Source: Bacillus sp. SLBN-46
GTDB lineage: Bacteria > Bacillota > Bacilli > Bacillales > Cytobacillaceae
NCBI RefSeq assembly: GCF_031453555.1
Contig: NZ_JAVIZM010000001.1
Location: forward strand, 2,735,001 to 2,799,000
Direction of reading: 5' to 3'
DNA length: 64,000 nt
The translations under genes and the position numbers were made by a program. Every line of letters starts with the position of its first letter. Within the stretch, counting starts at the first letter, position 1. The notes under the pieces were generated by a model, which saw only the letters and a list, made by a program, of their open reading frames with translations, did no database searches and was not told the DNA's origin. Below are positions 42,842 to 50,736 of the stretch, one piece after another.

Positions 42842-42857
42842 ATACCTGTACAGGTAT
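42842..42857 (+). promoter_or_regulatory. CstR-type operator 6 (perfect palindrome)
   Basis: ATACCTGTACAGGTAT is a perfect 16-bp dyad, 35 bp before the TTG start of the DsrE-like gene. No clear promoter hexamers surround it. Confidence 0.65.
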
Positions 42858-42891
42858 AGGTAAAAATAACTATATATCAGGAGGAATTATT

Positions 42892-43371
42892 TTGACGGAA
42901 AAGAAAAGGACGACAATTGTTTTGTTTAGTGGAGATTATGATAAAGCCATGGCGGCATACATCATTGCAAACGGAGCAGCTGCCTATGACCATGAAGTAA
43001 CCATTTTCCATACATTTTGGGGATTAAATGCATTACGTAAAGACGAAAATATTATGGTTAAAAAAGGTTTTATTGAAAAGATGTTTGCTAAGATGATGCC
43101 AAGAGGCGCAGATAAAATGGGACTATCTAAAATGAATTTTGCAGGATTTGGTCCAAAAATGATTAAAGACATTATGAAAAAACACAATGCAATGCCATTA
43201 CCACAATTAATTGAAATGGCGCAAGAACAAGATGTAAAGTTAGTCGCATGTACGATGACGATGGACCTATTAGGTCTAAAGCAAGAAGAACTTTTAGAGA
43301 ATATTGAATATGCAGGTGTAGCAGCGTATTTAGCTGATGCTGAAGATGGCAATGTAAACTTGTTTATTTAA
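42892..43371 (+). CDS. DsrE/DsrF-like sulfur-relay family protein, copy 1
   Basis: This 159-residue protein starts at TTG 42892, after CAGGAGGAA. It has TTIVLFSGDYDKAMAAYIIANGAAAYDHEV at the start, an inserted hydrophobic/basic middle (MFAKMMPRGADKMGLSKMNFAGFGP), then VKLVACTMTMDLLGLKQEEL with the conserved Cys. This is the DsrE/DsrF/DrsH-like family that often accompanies TusA and rhodanese as a sulfur-transfer partner. The inserted middle may mediate membrane or partner contact. Exact role unknown. Confidence 0.88.
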   Translation: MTEKKRTTIVLFSGDYDKAMAAYIIANGAAAYDHEVTIFHTFWGLNALRKDENIMVKKGFIEKMFAKMMPRGADKMGLSKMNFAGFGPKMIKDIMKKHNAMPLPQLIEMAQEQDVKLVACTMTMDLLGLKQEELLENIEYAGVAAYLADAEDGNVNLFI

Positions 43372-43397
43372 TAGATTAATAGATTTCAATTAATTTT

Positions 43398-43413
43398 ATA
43401 CCTTTTAGGGTAA
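43398..43413 (+). promoter_or_regulatory. CstR-type operator 7
   Basis: ATACCTTTTAGGGTAA fits ATACC-N6-GGTA(A/T), 18 bp before the start of the TusA-rhodanese gene. A separate AGGAGGG ribosome site follows. No clear -35/-10 pair is seen. Confidence 0.6.
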
Positions 43414-43430
43414 TTAACAGGAGGGCAATC

Positions 43431-44009
43431 ATGACATCATTAAAAACTGATTTGGTTTTAGATGCAAAAGGATTAGCATGTCCAATGCCGATCGTGAAGA
43501 CAAAAAAGGCTATGACCGGTTTAGAAGCAGGCCAAGTGTTAGAAGTATTGGCAACTGATAAGGGTTCGAAAGCTGATATTAAAGCTTGGGCTAAAAGCTC
43601 AGGTCATCAATATTTAGGAACAATTGAAGAAGGCGATGTGCTTAAACATTATTTAAGAAAATCTTCTTCTAACGAGGAAGCAGTCGAAAGAAAACATCCT
43701 CATGTAACTTCAAATGCAGAGCTTGCAGCGAAGTTAGAAGCAAATGAGAACATTGTCGTACTCGATGTAAGAGAAGCGGCAGAATATGTGTTTAACCATA
43801 TTCCAAATGCAATTTCTATTCCTTTGGGTGAATTGGATGACAGAGTGAATGAATTAAGTAAAGATGCTGAAATCTTTGTTGTCTGCCGAACAGGTAATCG
43901 AAGTGACTTTGCAGCACAAAAATTAGCAGAAAAGGGCTTTAATACAATCTTTAATGTAGTACCAGGTATGAGTGAGTGGACTGGTAAAACAACAAGCTTA
44001 AACAATTAA
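43431..44009 (+). CDS. TusA-rhodanese fusion (CstA-like), copy 1
   Basis: This 192-residue two-domain protein has an N-terminal TusA domain (about residues 8-80, [14 protein letters not shown] with the carrier Cys) and a C-terminal rhodanese (about 90-188), with IVVLDVREAAEYVFNHIPNAISIPLGE and active loop FVVCRTGNRSDFA. Staphylococcal CstA is a multidomain relative that takes up persulfide sulfur and passes it between domains. The fusion would move sulfur from TusA-Cys to rhodanese-Cys or back. It resembles the fusion at 50155. Confidence 0.9.
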   Translation: MTSLKTDLVLDAKGLACPMPIVKTKKAMTGLEAGQVLEVLATDKGSKADIKAWAKSSGHQYLGTIEEGDVLKHYLRKSSSNEEAVERKHPHVTSNAELAAKLEANENIVVLDVREAAEYVFNHIPNAISIPLGELDDRVNELSKDAEIFVVCRTGNRSDFAAQKLAEKGFNTIFNVVPGMSEWTGKTTSLNN

Positions 44010-44015
44010 TTTATT

Positions 44016-44031
44016 GGGGCTTAATAGCCCC
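44016..44031 (+). terminator. GC hairpin without adjacent T-tract
   Basis: GGGGCT and AGCCCC enclose a TAAT loop. The sequence that follows is CCACACAAAAAATT, so this is not a standard terminator. It may stabilise or attenuate the transcript between the TusA-rhodanese and rhodanese-lactamase genes. Confidence 0.4.
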
Positions 44032-44067
44032 CACACAAAAAATTATTTATTTTTTTTGAAAACTAAT

Positions 44068-44083
44068 ATACCGTAGGGGGTAA
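44068..44083 (+). promoter_or_regulatory. CstR-type operator 8, next to the start codon
   Basis: ATACCGTAGGGGGTAA fits the cluster consensus. Its GGGGG (44076-44080) lies 10 bases before ATG 44091 and is the only purine-rich ribosome-site candidate. A TAATAT (44064-44069) could be a -10 but lacks a good -35. Confidence 0.65.
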
Positions 44084-44090
44084 TACAAGC

Positions 44091-45218
44091 ATGACAGTTA
44101 ATGCGATGACTTCAAAAGAGGTAACGAAAAAGGTATTTAATAAGGAATCATTATTTATTCTTGATGTTCGTAACGAAAGTGATTTTCAAGATTGGAAAAT
44201 TGAAGGGGAAAATTTTGAGTATTTAAATATTCCATATTTTGAATTGCTTGATGGAGTAGAAGAAATCTTAAATATGATTCCAACTGAAAAAGAGGTATTA
44301 GTAGTATGTGCTAAGGAAGGCTCTTCTGTTATGGTAGCAGAGATGCTTTCAGAAGAAGGTTTAACTGTTTCCTATCTTCAAGGTGGGATGAAAGCATGGA
44401 GTGAACACTTAGAGCCAGTTAAGGTTGGAGATTTAAAAGATGGCGGAGAGATTTATCAATTTGTACGTATTGGTAAGGGCTGCCTGTCATACATGGTCGT
44501 TTCAAAAGGTGAAGCTGCAATTATTGATGCAACACGAATGACTGACATTTATCTTGATTTCGCCAATAGTGTTCATGCAACAATTACTCATGTGTTCGAT
44601 ACACATTTACATGCAGACCATATTTCTGGTGGTCGTGTGATTGCTGAGAAAACAAATGCAACGTATTGGCTACCTCCAAAAGATGCAACAGAAGTAACAT
44701 TCGAATATCAGCCTTTAGAAGGTGGCAATGATGTTACAATTGGGGGCACAACTATTAATATTCATGCATTGTATTCACCAGGTCATACCATCGGCTCTAC
44801 ATCGTTCGTTGTAGATGGAAAATTCTTACTATCTGGAGATATCTTATTTATTGATTCTATTGGACGTCCAGATCTTGCAGGTATGGCAGAGGATTGGGTC
44901 ACTGACTTAAGAGAAAGTCTTTATAAGCGTTATAGAGAGTTATCTGAAGAATTGATTGTGTTACCTGCTCATTTTATGATCATTGATGAATTGAATGCAG
45001 ATGGCAGTGTATCCGAAAAGTTAGGTACTCTATTTGCAAAGAACCATGGTTTAAATATTGCAGATGAAACTGAATTTAGGAAATTAGTTACCGAAAATCT
45101 ACCACCACAACCAAATGCGTATCAGGAGATTCGTGAAACCAATATGGGAAAAATAAATCCTGACGTCGAAAAGCAACGCGAAATGGAAATTGGACCAAAT
45201 CGTTGTGCAGTAAGATAA
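44091..45218 (+). CDS. Rhodanese-metallo-beta-lactamase fusion (persulfide dioxygenase-like), copy 2
   Basis: This 375-residue protein has the same order as the copy at 40394. The rhodanese domain has [19 protein letters not shown] and VVCAKEGSS, then the lactamase domain has [25 protein letters not shown] and [16 protein letters not shown]. The C-terminus is [15 protein letters not shown]. It should oxidise persulfides to sulfite with Fe(II). It is closer to the (frameshifted) copy at 51154 than to that at 40394, sharing the TENLPPQPN and [13 protein letters not shown] tail. Confidence 0.9.
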   Translation: MTVNAMTSKEVTKKVFNKESLFILDVRNESDFQDWKIEGENFEYLNIPYFELLDGVEEILNMIPTEKEVLVVCAKEGSSVMVAEMLSEEGLTVSYLQGGMKAWSEHLEPVKVGDLKDGGEIYQFVRIGKGCLSYMVVSKGEAAIIDATRMTDIYLDFANSVHATITHVFDTHLHADHISGGRVIAEKTNATYWLPPKDATEVTFEYQPLEGGNDVTIGGTTINIHALYSPGHTIGSTSFVVDGKFLLSGDILFIDSIGRPDLAGMAEDWVTDLRESLYKRYRELSEELIVLPAHFMIIDELNADGSVSEKLGTLFAKNHGLNIADETEFRKLVTENLPPQPNAYQEIRETNMGKINPDVEKQREMEIGPNRCAVR

Positions 45219-45271
45219 AAAGAAAAAGAAACGTAGAAACAACACAATAAAAAAATCGGAGGTATTATAAA

Positions 45272-45499
45272 ATGGAAGTAACTAAGGTTTTAGATGCAAA
45301 AGGTCTGGCATGTCCTATGCCAATTGTAAAGACAAAAAAAGCAATTAACGAACTTGAGCCTGGTCAAATTTTAGAAATTCATACTACTGATAAAGGTGCA
45401 AAAAATGATCTTGCTGCATGGGCAAAATCAGGTGGCCATGAATTATTAAAACATGAAGAAGAAGGCAGTGTATTAAAATTCTGGATTAAAAAGGGATAA
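45272..45499 (+). CDS. TusA-family sulfur carrier protein, copy 2
   Basis: This 75-residue protein is nearly the same as the one at 42596, with [19 protein letters not shown] and a [10 protein letters not shown] helix. The sulfur-carrying Cys14 is in CPMP. It starts 53 bp after the rhodanese-lactamase gene with a CGGAGG site and has no operator of its own, so it is probably co-transcribed with it. A terminator follows. Confidence 0.9.
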   Translation: MEVTKVLDAKGLACPMPIVKTKKAINELEPGQILEIHTTDKGAKNDLAAWAKSGGHELLKHEEEGSVLKFWIKKG

Positions 45500-45506
45500 A
45501 AATAGC

Positions 45507-45530
45507 GGGAACCTTACTGGTTCCCTTTTT
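45507..45530 (+). terminator. Terminator/attenuator between tusA and tauE genes
   Basis: GGGAACC pairs with GGTTCCC around a 5-base loop, followed by TTTTT. It lies directly before the AGGAGGAG ribosome site of the exporter gene, which would lower exporter expression relative to the upstream genes. Confidence 0.8.
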
Positions 45531-45545
45531 AGGAGGAGTAAAAAA

Positions 45546-46322
45546 ATGGGTATCGATTTTGTCATTACCATATTCTTAATTGGTTTTGTAGGCTCATTTA
45601 TTTCTGGTATGTTAGGAATCGGTGGTGCCATTATTAATTTCCCAATGCTATTGCTTATCCCAGCTGCTCTTGGTGTAGCCCATTTTACAGCTCACGATGT
45701 AGCAGGTATTACTGCGATACAGGTATTCTTTGCGACAATCGGCGGGGTCTGGGCATACCGAAAAGGCGGATACCTTAATAAAACATTAATTGCTTATATG
45801 GGTATAAGTATCTTAATTGGAAGCTTTGTGGGTGGATTTGGTTCTACACTTCTGCCGGAAAGCGGAATTAATATCGTTTATGGAGTCCTAGCATTATTAG
45901 CAGTGATAATGATGTTTGTTCCTAAAAAAGGGATCGATGAGATTCCTATGGAACAAGTAAAATTCAATAAGTGGCTTGCAGCATCTCTTGCATTAATTGT
46001 GGGGATTGGAGCAGGAATTGTTGGAGCAGGTGGGGCATTTTTATTAGTTCCAATTATGCTTGTTGTTTTAAAAATCCCAACAAGAATGACCATTGCATCT
46101 TCTTTAGCGATAACTTTCATTTCCTCTATTGGGGCAACAGTTGGTAAAATATCGACAGGACAGGTAGAGATTATTCCATCTCTCATCATGGTAGTTGCAA
46201 GTCTCCTTGCTTCACCATTAGGTGTTAAACTTGGTAAAAGAATGAATACAAAGGTTTTACAAGTAATCTTAGGAATCTTGATCTTTTCAACTGCAGTGAA
46301 AATTTGGATAGATATTTTATAA
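45546..46322 (+). CDS. TauE/SafE-family sulfite exporter
   Basis: This 258-residue membrane protein has about eight helices and TauE/SafE motifs in both halves: [24 protein letters not shown] and [23 protein letters not shown], with [12 protein letters not shown]. In staphylococcal cst operons TauE is placed with the persulfide oxidation genes, where it exports the sulfite product. The gene order here supports the same role. It lies behind a partial terminator. Confidence 0.9.
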   Translation: MGIDFVITIFLIGFVGSFISGMLGIGGAIINFPMLLLIPAALGVAHFTAHDVAGITAIQVFFATIGGVWAYRKGGYLNKTLIAYMGISILIGSFVGGFGSTLLPESGINIVYGVLALLAVIMMFVPKKGIDEIPMEQVKFNKWLAASLALIVGIGAGIVGAGGAFLLVPIMLVVLKIPTRMTIASSLAITFISSIGATVGKISTGQVEIIPSLIMVVASLLASPLGVKLGKRMNTKVLQVILGILIFSTAVKIWIDIL

Positions 46323-46331
46323 TTTATTGAC

Positions 46332-46356
46332 GGGGCTAATAATAGCCTCTTTTTTA
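46332..46356 (+). terminator. Terminator after tauE gene
   Basis: GGGGCT pairs with AGCCTC (one G-U) around a 6-base loop, followed by TTTTTT. Confidence 0.75.
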
Positions 46357-46460
46357 TTATCCCTTTCTTAACAGTTTCTTAACATTTAAATGGGAATATT
46401 AAAATGATATGGTGGGGGAGTATTTGGTGGTAAAATCATTTGCTTGTGGAGGCTAGATAA

Positions 46461-46961
46461 ATGAATGTAATCCAAATAGGTTCACTATCCATTATGCTTA
46501 AATGGGTATTGCTTGGTTCAGGTATCCTAATAGGGCTAGTGGTAATTAAATGGTGGTTACAGAAAACACAAATGAAAGAAAAGAGTAAAAAAATTTTTGA
46601 TACGTTAACAAACAGCCTTTTTGTCTTAATTTTAGTTTGGAAGGTCAGTCTCATTTTATTAGAACCAAAGCTTATTTTAAAAAGTCCTATCTCAATCCTT
46701 TATTTTACTGGAGGCACTAAGGGGCTAGTAATAGCGACACTCATTTCCCTTATGTATTTTATTTATAAGAATAAGAAAATTAAGATTTCAAGTAGGCTTA
46801 TTTTACAAACTATTCTTATCTTCAGTTTAACCGTTCTTAGCTGTTATCATTTTACTTTCTTATTTGCCTTAGATGAAAATGATTTATACCATTTACTAGT
46901 AGGTACATTCACACTTATCATTCTGTATTTTATTTTAATACCAAAGGAGTGGCGATTTTGA
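46461..46961 (+). CDS. Polytopic membrane protein of unknown function, next to ResA-like gene
   Basis: This 166-residue protein is predicted to have five membrane helices. There is a basic cytoplasmic loop after helix 1 (KWWLQKTQMKEKSKK) and no conserved Cys pair. I cannot name the family. The last codons overlap the start of the ResA-like gene, so the two proteins are translationally coupled. It may be a membrane partner of that thiol-disulfide protein. AGGCTAGATAA before ATG 46461 is a modest ribosome site. Confidence 0.65.
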   Translation: MNVIQIGSLSIMLKWVLLGSGILIGLVVIKWWLQKTQMKEKSKKIFDTLTNSLFVLILVWKVSLILLEPKLILKSPISILYFTGGTKGLVIATLISLMYFIYKNKKIKISSRLILQTILIFSLTVLSCYHFTFLFALDENDLYHLLVGTFTLIILYFILIPKEWRF

Positions 46962-47533
46962 ATAAGAAAAATTTAATGATCGTAATTGCATTAATTGGTT
47001 TAATTGGATGGGGAATTTATGATACCTCATTATCGTCGTCAAATAAAACAGAAAAAGGTAGTGAGGTGAAGGAAGCTGCAACAACATCAAAGAATCTAGA
47101 AATAGGGCTGCAGGAAGGGAATAAGGCACCGAATTTTAGTTTAAAAACCTTGGATGGACAAGAAGTAAAGCTTTCTGATATGGTAGGGAAGAAAGTAATA
47201 TTAAATTTCTGGGCCACATGGTGTCCACCATGTAAAGCTGAGATGCCGCATATGCAGGAGTTTTATGAGGAACAAAAAAATAATCAAGTAACAATTTTAG
47301 CTGTTAATTTAACTACTTCAGAAAAAAGCAGTGATAATATTGGGGCATTCGTGAAAGATTATGGCTTAACTTTCCCAATCGTACTTGATAGCGAAGGACA
47401 AGTTGGACAAACATATCAGGCTGTTACTATTCCAACCAGTTATATTATTGATACCAAAGGCGTTATCCGGAAAAAGATTGTAGGTCCTATGGATAAAGAA
47501 ATGATGACTGAACTATTACAAAGTGTGGATTAA
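46958..47533 (+). CDS. ResA/TlpA-like membrane-anchored thiol-disulfide oxidoreductase
   Basis: This 191-residue protein starts at TTG 46958, nine bases after AAAGGAG. An N-terminal anchor helix (LMIVIALIGLIGWGIY) and a linker precede a thioredoxin-fold domain: NFSLKTLDGQEVKLSDMVGKKVILNFWATWCPPCKAEMPHM with active site CPPC, and VTIPTSYIIDTKGV with the cis-Pro. ResA-type proteins reduce disulfides outside the membrane, for example in apocytochrome c. Here the sulfur-cluster context suggests extracytoplasmic thiol or persulfide reduction, which is inference. Confidence 0.88.
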   Translation: MNKKNLMIVIALIGLIGWGIYDTSLSSSNKTEKGSEVKEAATTSKNLEIGLQEGNKAPNFSLKTLDGQEVKLSDMVGKKVILNFWATWCPPCKAEMPHMQEFYEEQKNNQVTILAVNLTTSEKSSDNIGAFVKDYGLTFPIVLDSEGQVGQTYQAVTIPTSYIIDTKGVIRKKIVGPMDKEMMTELLQSVD

Positions 47534-47551
47534 ACAAAAAGTAGGGATATA

Positions 47552-47938
47552 ATGAGCAAGGAAGAAGTAAAGGAACAAGAAATTAAGCAGACAGTAGATT
47601 CAAAATATATTCAACAGCATCTTGCAAATGAACGGACATATTTAGCATGGATCCGAACAGCTATCGCAATAATTGGTGTTGGCTTTTTAGTAACAAATTT
47701 ACATTTTAATATGATGTCTAGTCTCTCCCCGATAGGCGATCTTTTAGCAAACTTAATAGGGATCGCCTCTGTAGGACTAGGAATTGTTACTATTTTAATG
47801 GCGACAATTGTATATTTGAGAAAGGTTACCACAATTAATCAGCAAACCTTTACAGCTTCCAAAAAATATATCATAACACTTAGTATCTTAATTATTTTTA
47901 TTACTTTGTTATTTGGAGCCTATTTTTTAATGTTTTAA
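47552..47938 (+). CDS. DUF202 (YidH-like) membrane protein
   Basis: This 128-residue protein has the DUF202 signature QHLANERTYLAWIRTAIAIIGVGFL, with a cytoplasmic N-terminus and three predicted helices. The function is unknown. It begins 18 bp after the ResA-like gene, preceded by GTAGGG, and is probably in the same operon. A terminator follows. Confidence 0.85.
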   Translation: MSKEEVKEQEIKQTVDSKYIQQHLANERTYLAWIRTAIAIIGVGFLVTNLHFNMMSSLSPIGDLLANLIGIASVGLGIVTILMATIVYLRKVTTINQQTFTASKKYIITLSILIIFITLLFGAYFLMF

Positions 47939-47960
47939 AGTAATAATTTACATAAAGACA

Positions 47961-47992
47961 AAAAAAAGCACTTTTGATGTGCTTTTTTTTTT
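47961..47992. terminator. Bidirectional terminator
   Basis: AAAAAAAGCAC pairs with GTGCTTTTTTT around a 7-base loop, between the convergent DUF202 and small secreted protein genes. Confidence 0.75.
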
Positions 47993-47997
47993 GTAAA

Positions 47998-48231
47998 TTA
48001 TTTGTTAATCATACAATCTGTATTCGTTTCTTTTTTCATTTTTGCAGCACAGTCCTTATGCATTTCCTTAAGTTGCTTTTCATTTAATTCAGGATGCTTC
48101 TCCTGCATAAATGGGAGCATTTCTTTAAAATCACCAACTTTACATGCAATCTGATCACTAGCTGCCATAACACCAGTACCTAACCCAAGTAGCAAAACGG
48201 CTGTAAATGCTCCTGTCACTAATTTTTTCAT
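47998..48231 (-). CDS. Small secreted Cys-containing protein, 77 aa
   Basis: The start is ATG 48231, preceded by TTGGAGGAATT. The protein has a clear Sec signal peptide (MKKLVTGAFTAVLLLGLG, cleavage probably after GVMAA) and a mature part of about 50 residues. That part has three Cys (IACKVG, KDCAAK, TDCMINK) and many Lys/Glu/Met. I do not recognise the family. Its place beside the CoA-disulfide reductase in the sulfur cluster hints at a thiol or metal function outside the cell, but nothing shows it. Confidence 0.65.
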   Translation of the reverse strand: MKKLVTGAFTAVLLLGLGTGVMAASDQIACKVGDFKEMLPFMQEKHPELNEKQLKEMHKDCAAKMKKETNTDCMINK

Positions 48232-48306
48232 TTTTAATTCCTCCAATGCTATATTACCTACAAGGTTTATTTTATAATAATTTAAGAATATAACTTGGAG
48301 TAATTG

Positions 48307-49983
48307 TTACAATACTGTAGCATTAGTCTTCTTTTTTTGATTAAATACAGATGAATAAGTTTTCCAACCACCATCTACATTTTTGACTTTAAAGCCATTC
48401 TCAGTAAGAATTCTTGCTGCTAAATAGCCTCTTAATCCTACCTGACAAGATACATAAATGATTTCATTTTTAGGGAAAGTATGAAGTTTTTCTCTAATTT
48501 CACCAAGTGGTACATTGATTGAGCCTTTGATAAATCCATTTTCTCTCTCATTTGGCTCACGAACATCAATGAGTAACCCGCCATTTTTGACAATTTCATC
48601 AACTTCATGCCATTGAACTGTTGCAACATCTCCGTCGATAATATTGGAAGCCACATATCCCGCCATATTTACAGGGTCTTTGGCAGAAGAATATGGCGGT
48701 GCGTAAGATAGTTCTACTTCGGTTAAATCAAAAACAGTTAGGTTTCCTTTTATTGCAGTTGCAATGACATCAATCCTTTTATCCACACCATCTTTGCCGA
48801 CAGCTTGTGCACCAAGGATTTTTCCATTACTTGGATCAAACAACAATTTTAAAGCAATAGATTCCGCACCAGGGTAGTAGCTAGCATGACATGCTGGGTG
48901 AATATGAATGGCTTGATAGTTTACATTTAACTGCTTTAACCGTTTCTCATTATTACCTGTAGCAGCAACTGTAATATCAAAAACTTTCGCAATGGATGTT
49001 CCGAGAGTTCCTTTATATTTTTCAGCTTTCCCATAGATGTTATTGGCAACAATTCGTCCTTGACGGTTAGCAGGCCCTGCAAGTGGAATCATCGCAGCAT
49101 TGCCGTTAATATAGTCAGTTACTTCAATAGCATCACCAATAGCAAATATATTCTCATCATTTGTTTGTAAGAATTCATTAACCTGAATTCCACCGCGGTC
49201 TCCGACATTTAAACCAGCATTAATTGCAAGTTGATTTTCTGGTCTTACACCAATAGATAAAATGGTTAAATCAGAGTTTAATTTAGTACCACTAGTAAGT
49301 TCAATTATGCTGCCTTGTTCCTTAAATGCTTTTACACCATCTTCTAAAATCAAGATGACGCCTTTGTTACGTAAATGGTCGTGAACAATTGAAGCCATTT
49401 CATAATCAAGTGGAGCCATGACCTGATTTGCCATTTCAACCACTGTTACTTCAATTCCTCGTTCGGCAAGATTTTCTGCCATTTCAAGACCAATAAAACC
49501 ACCACCAACAACAACTGCTTTTTGAGGGTTTTGTTGGTCAACAGCGTTTTTAATTTTATCTGTATCAGGAATATTCCTTAGTGTAAAGATATTTGTGGAA
49601 TCCTTTATTCCTTCTATTGGTGGGAATATTGGCTTCGCACCAGGTGAAAGTACCAAGGTATCATAACTTTCTTCGTATACTTCATTTGTTTTTAGATTCT
49701 TAACCGTTACGGTTTTTTTGTCTCGATTAATTTCAGCAACCTCACTTAAATTTCGGATATCTAAGTTGAATTTCTTGCTCATTCCTTCCACCGTTTGGAC
49801 AAGTAACTTTTTCCGATCTTTAATGGTTTCACCAATATAATATGGCAGACCGCAATTGGCAAACGAGATATGTTCTCCACGTTCAAACAGAACGATTGTT
49901 GATGATTCATCTAATCTTCTTAAACGTGCTGCAGCAGTTGCTCCTCCAGCTACTCCACCGATAATAACAATTTTTTTAGCCAT
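48307..49983 (-). CDS. cdr: CoA-disulfide reductase-rhodanese fusion (NADH-dependent persulfide reductase-like)
   Basis: This 558-residue flavoprotein has an N-terminal FAD motif (KIVIIGGVAGGATAAARLRR) and a single redox Cys44 in SFANCGLPYYIG. The NAD-binding VVVGGGFIGLEMAENL and the dimerisation domain with HPACHASYYPGAE follow. A C-terminal rhodanese (about residues 455-545) has loop YVSCQVGLRG and Cys513. CoADR-rhodanese enzymes reduce CoA disulfides and per/polysulfides with NAD(P)H, releasing sulfide. A promoter with CstR-type operator 9 drives it, divergent from the TusA-rhodanese gene at 50155. Confidence 0.93.
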   Translation of the reverse strand: MAKKIVIIGGVAGGATAAARLRRLDESSTIVLFERGEHISFANCGLPYYIGETIKDRKKLLVQTVEGMSKKFNLDIRNLSEVAEINRDKKTVTVKNLKTNEVYEESYDTLVLSPGAKPIFPPIEGIKDSTNIFTLRNIPDTDKIKNAVDQQNPQKAVVVGGGFIGLEMAENLAERGIEVTVVEMANQVMAPLDYEMASIVHDHLRNKGVILILEDGVKAFKEQGSIIELTSGTKLNSDLTILSIGVRPENQLAINAGLNVGDRGGIQVNEFLQTNDENIFAIGDAIEVTDYINGNAAMIPLAGPANRQGRIVANNIYGKAEKYKGTLGTSIAKVFDITVAATGNNEKRLKQLNVNYQAIHIHPACHASYYPGAESIALKLLFDPSNGKILGAQAVGKDGVDKRIDVIATAIKGNLTVFDLTEVELSYAPPYSSAKDPVNMAGYVASNIIDGDVATVQWHEVDEIVKNGGLLIDVREPNERENGFIKGSINVPLGEIREKLHTFPKNEIIYVSCQVGLRGYLAARILTENGFKVKNVDGGWKTYSSVFNQKKKTNATVL

Positions 49984-50000
49984 GGATATTTCCTCCTTTT

Positions 50001-50030
50001 TATATACCCTTATAGGTATACTAACGTAAA
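50001..50030 (-). promoter_or_regulatory. cdr promoter with CstR-type operator 9 in its spacer
   Basis: On the minus strand TTTACG (50030-50025), an 18-base spacer and TATATA (50006-50001) form a promoter. Operator ATACCTATAAGGGTAT spans 50019-50004, within the spacer and overlapping the -10. Confidence 0.72.
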
Positions 50031-50044
50031 TAAAACAGTTCTGC

Positions 50045-50060
50045 TGTGATAATTATCACA
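50045..50060. promoter_or_regulatory. FNR/CRP-type palindrome
   Basis: TGTGATAATTATCACA is a perfect 16-bp dyad of the form TGTGA-N6-TCACA, the consensus of Bacillus Fnr and related CRP-family regulators. It lies between the divergent cdr and TusA-rhodanese genes, close upstream of the cdr -35. Confidence 0.7.
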
Positions 50061-50154
50061 AAATATCTTAATGGCTTAGTGAAATTGGTGGAAATAATAG
50101 AAAGGCATTGATTGGAGTTTTTGAAAGATAATATGTACGAAAGGGGTGTAAGCA

Positions 50155-50721
50155 ATGGATGTCAATAAAGTTTTGGATGCAAAGGGTTTAGCTTGTCCAA
50201 TGCCTATTGTAAAAACTAAAAAAGAAATGACTACATTAGAACCTGGTCAGGTATTAGAAATTCAAGCTACGGATAAAGGGTCTACAGCTGATTTAAAAGC
50301 ATGGGCAACAAGTACTGGGAACCAATACCTTGGAACAATTGAGGAAGGGGATATCCTTAAACATTACCTTCGAAAAGCCAGTGCTGAAGAGGAAAAAAGT
50401 GAGACCACGCATCCAGATGTTGTTTCCTTAGATGATTTGTTAAAGAAGCTTGAAGGAAATGAAAAAGTAACTGTTTTGGATGTTCGAGAGCCAGCTGAGT
50501 ATGCCTTTGGTCATATACCTGGAGCGATTAATATACCATTAGGTGATTTAGAAAAACGATTTGAGGAATTAAATAAAGAAGATCATCTTCATATAGTTTG
50601 CCGCTCTGGTAATCGCAGTGATTTAGCAGCCCAACAACTAGCAGGAAAAGGGTTCGGTAATGTAAAGAATGTTGTCCCAGGTATGAAAGATTGGACTGGA
50701 CCAATTAATAAAAGCAACTAA
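50155..50721 (+). CDS. TusA-rhodanese fusion (CstA-like), copy 2
   Basis: This 188-residue protein has an N-terminal TusA domain ([20 protein letters not shown], carrier Cys in CPMP) and a C-terminal rhodanese with VTVLDVREPAEYAFGHIPGAINIPLGD and loop HIVCRSGNRSDLA. It is paralogous to the fusion at 43431. It is the first gene of the second module (fusion, DsrE-like, rhodanese-lactamase, DUF302). Unlike the first module it lacks an ATACC-type operator, and an FNR-type box lies 95 bp upstream. GAAAGGGGTG precedes ATG 50155. Confidence 0.9.
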   Translation: MDVNKVLDAKGLACPMPIVKTKKEMTTLEPGQVLEIQATDKGSTADLKAWATSTGNQYLGTIEEGDILKHYLRKASAEEEKSETTHPDVVSLDDLLKKLEGNEKVTVLDVREPAEYAFGHIPGAINIPLGDLEKRFEELNKEDHLHIVCRSGNRSDLAAQQLAGKGFGNVKNVVPGMKDWTGPINKSN

Positions 50722-50736
50722 ATAGGAGGAACGAAA

